Below, piece by piece: positions 62,001 to 64,000 of a DNA stretch of 64,000 nt. Position 1 is the stretch's first letter; each line of letters starts with the position of its first letter. The translations under genes and the position numbers were made by a program. The stretch comes from Gammaproteobacteria bacterium (GTDB lineage: Bacteria; Pseudomonadota; Gammaproteobacteria; Competibacterales; Competibacteraceae), in assembly GCA_020846135.1 (NCBI GenBank), contig JADLEK010000041.1, positions 1 through 64,000 on the forward strand, written 5' to 3'. The notes under the pieces are model-generated. The model was not told the origin of the DNA. It saw nothing but the letters and a program-made list of their open reading frames with translations, and made no database searches.

Positions 62001-63827
62001 TGGCTTTTAAGAGCAACAGCATTTATTACCACTGCTGAGTTCGTAAAATCTATTTTCGTTGAACATTATCCTCTGCTTAATAAAAAGCCTTTTTTTATCT
62101 TCGAACACGGTTGTGAATTCAATAAATTCCTAGACTTAAAAAAAATAAATTTGCCTATTGGTAAGATAAAAATCCTTTGCTTTGGAAACCTCGATATTCA
62201 TAAGGGAAGTAAAGTAATCAGGGATGTCTACGATTTGGATAAAAATCGAGGAAATATTATAGAATTTCATTTTCTTGGCAGTACTGACGAAAACTTAACA
62301 CACGTCGGAATTCATCATGGAAAATATAAAAGGGAAAAACTATTTGAGTTTATTAAGAAAATCAATCCTGATATGGTTGCATTACCTTGCATTTGGGGTG
62401 AAACCTATAGCCATACACTTACTGAAGCGTGGGTTGCTGGTTTACCGGTTATTGGCACACGTCTTGGCGCCATTGGAGAAAGAATTACCAAGCATGGTGG
62501 TGGGTGGATTGTCGATACCAATGACCCAGATTCTATTTACGAAAAAATCTGTTACATAGCTACTCATGCTAATGAATACAATAAAGCAATACAAGAAATC
62601 AGTAAAATGAATTTTAAGCACTCCTTCGTCATGGGTGATGAATATGCTTGGGTTTATAATAGTTTGTCCGTAAGTGTTCAGTCTGATTTCCTACTTGCCG
62701 AGGAGGCGAATAAATCCTTGAATTTGTCGAGTTCAAAAATGTTATTTAGATTGGCTGTGATCGTTCCAAAGGGTAAGCGAGGCTCGACTTATATTCGTTG
62801 TTTTCTGCCATATTCTAGCGAGCCGTTTTGTGAAAAAATACATACTATATATTTAGAAGAAGATCATATAACAAATAATGCTTTCGATGATTGGCTTGAT
62901 TCTTCTTTTGTGAATGCCGTACTTGTTCAACGTGATGCATTAAGCTTTTTTCAAGCAAGATCACTGATAAAATCGCTCACTAGGGCAAAAATACCATTAT
63001 ATTTAGATCTCGATGATGACTTGCTTTCAATTGATAAAAGTCATCCAGAATATAACCATTATTTAGAAAAAATTCAATCCATTAGTTTATTAATTGAAAG
63101 TGCTAAACTTATAATCTTGAGTACTGAAGCATTGCAGCAAAGCATAATAAAAAGTTTTGGTCCAACCTTTGCTGCTAGGACATTTGTATTTCGCAATGCC
63201 CTCGATGAGAGACTCTGGTTTTCAAAAGAAAATAAAACATCGGTAAAGGATCCTGGCAGATTGCGGGTAGGTTATTTTGGCAGCAAGACTCATGATAAAG
63301 ATTTGGATCTAATTATAGAAGCCTATTATTTAGCACATCGATTGCTACTTGAAAAACATCGTATCCAAATTGATCTTGAAGTTATTAGTGGCTATGCAAA
63401 TCCACCCCGTGCTATTAAAGGAGTTTCTCTTATAGCTCCGCCAATGCAAAAAACTTCTTATATTGAATTCGTCCGCTGGTTGCAATCACATGTAAATTGG
63501 GATTTTGCAGTAGCTCCTCTAATTAACAATAGCTTAAATTCAGCTAAAAGTGATCTTAAGTTTCTGGAATATTCAGCTTTAGGAATACCTGGAGTTTTTT
63601 CAAGTTGTGGAGAGTATGCAAACACTATAATAGATGGGCAAAATGGCCTTCTTGTTTCAAGTAATTCTATTGAAGAATGGTGTTCAAAAATTGTTCAAAT
63701 ATCACTTGATAAAAAACTAAGAGAGCAGATTGCTGATACTGCTCTCAGTGACACAAAAAAACGCCTACTTAGAAACACTACCAGCGCCCTAGCGCAAAAA
63801 ATTATATCACCCCATATAATGAGATAA
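59025..63827 (+). CDS. 1600-residue fusion: sulfotransferase-like, coiled coil, GT2 and two GT4-like domains
   Basis: Residues 1 to about 260 form a sulfotransferase-like domain with the PAPS-site-like loop IGMHRSGTSLTARLLNLMGA and WFLKEPRFCLTFPLWRKHLE. A coiled coil follows (about 285-400) with 32-residue repeats of the type REQLVASVQTLDTALDAALR. Residues about 540-770 are a GT2 domain (VTIVVPIFNSSSDVMRCVLS, LLNSDTKV, GMGYGEENDL). Residues about 815-1215 are GT4-like (RILFVLHEGGGGVIKT, LCFGNLDIHKGSKVI, ETYSHTLTEAWVAGLPVIGT), and about 1240-1600 are a second GT4-like domain (VGYFGSKTHDKDLDLI, LKFLEYSALGIPGVFSSCGE). It probably builds and perhaps sulfates a surface glycan. The DNA is strongly AT-rich from about 60.3 kb. 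Confidence 0.85.
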   Translation: MQIFVIGMHRSGTSLTARLLNLMGAYFGPEGVSTGANQENPKGFWERRDVRALNDMILHSAQADWNNINDFSLDKIPQNALADFDKKAKRLILELDAHRPWFLKEPRFCLTFPLWRKHLEVPVCIHVYRTPIQIAQSLRTRNGFSLQFGIALWEKYTLEALKVTKGYPNLLILHSEILAQPLQTATKLYQQLTDLGCQGLRIPHEKEILAFVSPELYRERGSSDIEAGFINKQQAILVEAFESGQILALASKAELGFSAGACEILGFHEECRQLKDTIINLQASEAILLQERTQLTASVQTFETALRAKETSEAELQQEREQLVASVQTLDTALDAALRAKEASEAELQQEREQLVASVQTLDTALDAALRAKEASEAELQQERERLQTLMQSMRVSLNAKETAQALVVSNQRINRQLFKFLEMLQIDTESLISSWRWRIGDFLVRIVEVFLLRPKSHLAIHHMQTIFSRAKELTSEVDQKKLLEKKNNPEKNRRSNHNFLKKQPLNNILSGISKDEINLSVIAVRNSYDRYNFDLDFLKNKVTIVVPIFNSSSDVMRCVLSVLNRTTNYELLLIDDCSTEPMISKMLDTWSSYPNIIVLRNEKNQGFVKSANQGLTHSKNDVVLLNSDTKVTKHWLTKLLLAAYSSKNIATVTPFSNAAGAFSVPETGKNSPIPDHLSLDTFSHLVDRLSQRDYIETPTGNGFCLYIKRQSLNEAGYLDEEAFGMGYGEENDLCMRMINIGWKHIVDDSTLIYHKGSASFGKAKENLVHKNRKTLDNKHPNYTNEVRKFVSSPILANIKKRISNSMHSTNSGYIYARNRILFVLHEGGGGVIKTTLELHNEIYDKFEIFVLTSNALELKLKIFDKGKYIELISWPLKTRWSVKEFNDESFAKIYRAVLIGLNPDTVHIRSLFKHTFDMPELCLQLGYPTVISFHDFYLINPSVQLLSEDLHFCPHLPESMEVEMWHNPSSLMDDVSFDKDFCILWKEKIQSWLLRATAFITTAEFVKSIFVEHYPLLNKKPFFIFEHGCEFNKFLDLKKINLPIGKIKILCFGNLDIHKGSKVIRDVYDLDKNRGNIIEFHFLGSTDENLTHVGIHHGKYKREKLFEFIKKINPDMVALPCIWGETYSHTLTEAWVAGLPVIGTRLGAIGERITKHGGGWIVDTNDPDSIYEKICYIATHANEYNKAIQEISKMNFKHSFVMGDEYAWVYNSLSVSVQSDFLLAEEANKSLNLSSSKMLFRLAVIVPKGKRGSTYIRCFLPYSSEPFCEKIHTIYLEEDHITNNAFDDWLDSSFVNAVLVQRDALSFFQARSLIKSLTRAKIPLYLDLDDDLLSIDKSHPEYNHYLEKIQSISLLIESAKLIILSTEALQQSIIKSFGPTFAARTFVFRNALDERLWFSKENKTSVKDPGRLRVGYFGSKTHDKDLDLIIEAYYLAHRLLLEKHRIQIDLEVISGYANPPRAIKGVSLIAPPMQKTSYIEFVRWLQSHVNWDFAVAPLINNSLNSAKSDLKFLEYSALGIPGVFSSCGEYANTIIDGQNGLLVSSNSIEEWCSKIVQISLDKKLREQIADTALSDTKKRLLRNTTSALAQKIISPHIMR
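59927..60172 (+). repeat. 96-bp tandem repeat encoding the coiled coil
   Basis: Two nearly identical 96-bp units (about 59981-60076 and 60077-60172) follow a diverged third unit that starts near 59895. Each encodes 32 residues ending in ALRAKEASEAELQQE. The near-identity of the DNA shows recent duplication, so copy number may vary between strains. Confidence 0.85.
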
Positions 63828-63832
63828 AAATC

Positions 63833-64000
63833 ATGAATTTTATTAGGCTGTTAGTACCTGCTACTTTTGATAATTACGACGAACAAGCATATATATCAGC
63901 AAATCCTGATATATTTAAAGCTATTCAAAGTGGAGCTTTTGAAAGATCTGCGTATAAGCATTTTTGTAAATATGGAAATAAAGAAAACAGAAAGCAATGG
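63833..64000 (+). CDS. Start of a protein with an AYISANPDI-type N-terminal repeat (runs off the window)
   Basis: The 56 readable codons give MNFIRLLVPATFDNYDEQAY then ISANPDIFKAIQSGAFERSA and YKHFCKYGNKENR. The Y-ISANPDI-A-SGAF-SA--HF--YG--E-R pattern is common at the N-terminus of large glycosyltransferases and some repeat-rich secreted proteins. It begins six bases after the fusion gene stop, so a further polysaccharide enzyme is likely. The function cannot be read from this part. Confidence 0.7.
   Translation, partial: MNFIRLLVPATFDNYDEQAYISANPDIFKAIQSGAFERSAYKHFCKYGNKENRKQW

Overview
The window is high-GC bacterial chromosome with dense short-spaced operons, a canonical rpsL-rpsG-fusA-tuf ribosomal string, a Fur-controlled feoAB locus, RecB/RecD and a CysD/CysNC sulfate-activation pair. 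Gene content and protein style point to a gammaproteobacterium, possibly an environmental or activated-sludge type such as the Competibacter group. That lineage guess is inference from protein style, not a database match. No rRNA, tRNA or CRISPR array was recognised.

Layout. 1-3.2 kb: str operon (minus), with a near-consensus promoter upstream of rpsL. 3.4-9.0 kb: an unknown gene with cobK, an acyl-CoA ligase and enoyl-CoA hydratase, a FixJ-like regulator that lacks its phospho-acceptor Asp, relics of a type I restriction-modification locus, and a hotdog thioesterase. 9-17 kb: peroxide and iron homeostasis (ahpC, ahpF, catalase, DUF454, then bacterioferritin-feoA-feoB-small FeoB-associated protein, divergent, with a Fur box inside the promoter). 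17-21 kb: a NrtR-like Nudix repressor divergent from a three-gene unit (J-domain/kinase-like protein, VWA protein, adenylosuccinate-synthetase paralogue), the best candidate here for an undescribed system. 21-30 kb: FAD-linked dehydrogenase, acetolactate decarboxylase, purH, beta-carbonic anhydrase, an orphan NuoM-type subunit, a DUF4239 protein and a succinate-semialdehyde-type dehydrogenase. 29.7-33.7 kb: an ABC efflux operon (TetR, membrane fusion protein, permease, ATPase) with a tandemly duplicated operator. 34.3-38 kb: a mobile-element and pseudogene zone with two MITE-like elements (one with a perfect 8-bp target duplication), an MFS pump, and relics of DUF2721, NtrC-type and DUF2202 genes. 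38-48 kb: an IPT-domain lipoprotein, a TPR protein, and recD-recB. 48-56 kb: an EAL/HDOD protein, an acyl-CoA ligase, cysNC-cysD, and a YejF-type double ABC ATPase. 56.4-64 kb: a surface-polysaccharide locus (GT2, Wzm/Wzt-type exporter, a 1600-residue sulfotransferase-like/coiled-coil/triple-glycosyltransferase fusion, and the start of another gene), increasingly AT-rich and probably horizontally acquired.

Intergenic DNA is unusually rich in short palindromic repeats: a REP/BIME-like unit, a TAGCCACGGA family, a GGGTGGGCACGG family, a CGTCATTCCCG family, and others. One copy of the GGGTGGGC family carries a duplicate of the last codons of recD, showing that these elements have reshaped neighbouring genes.
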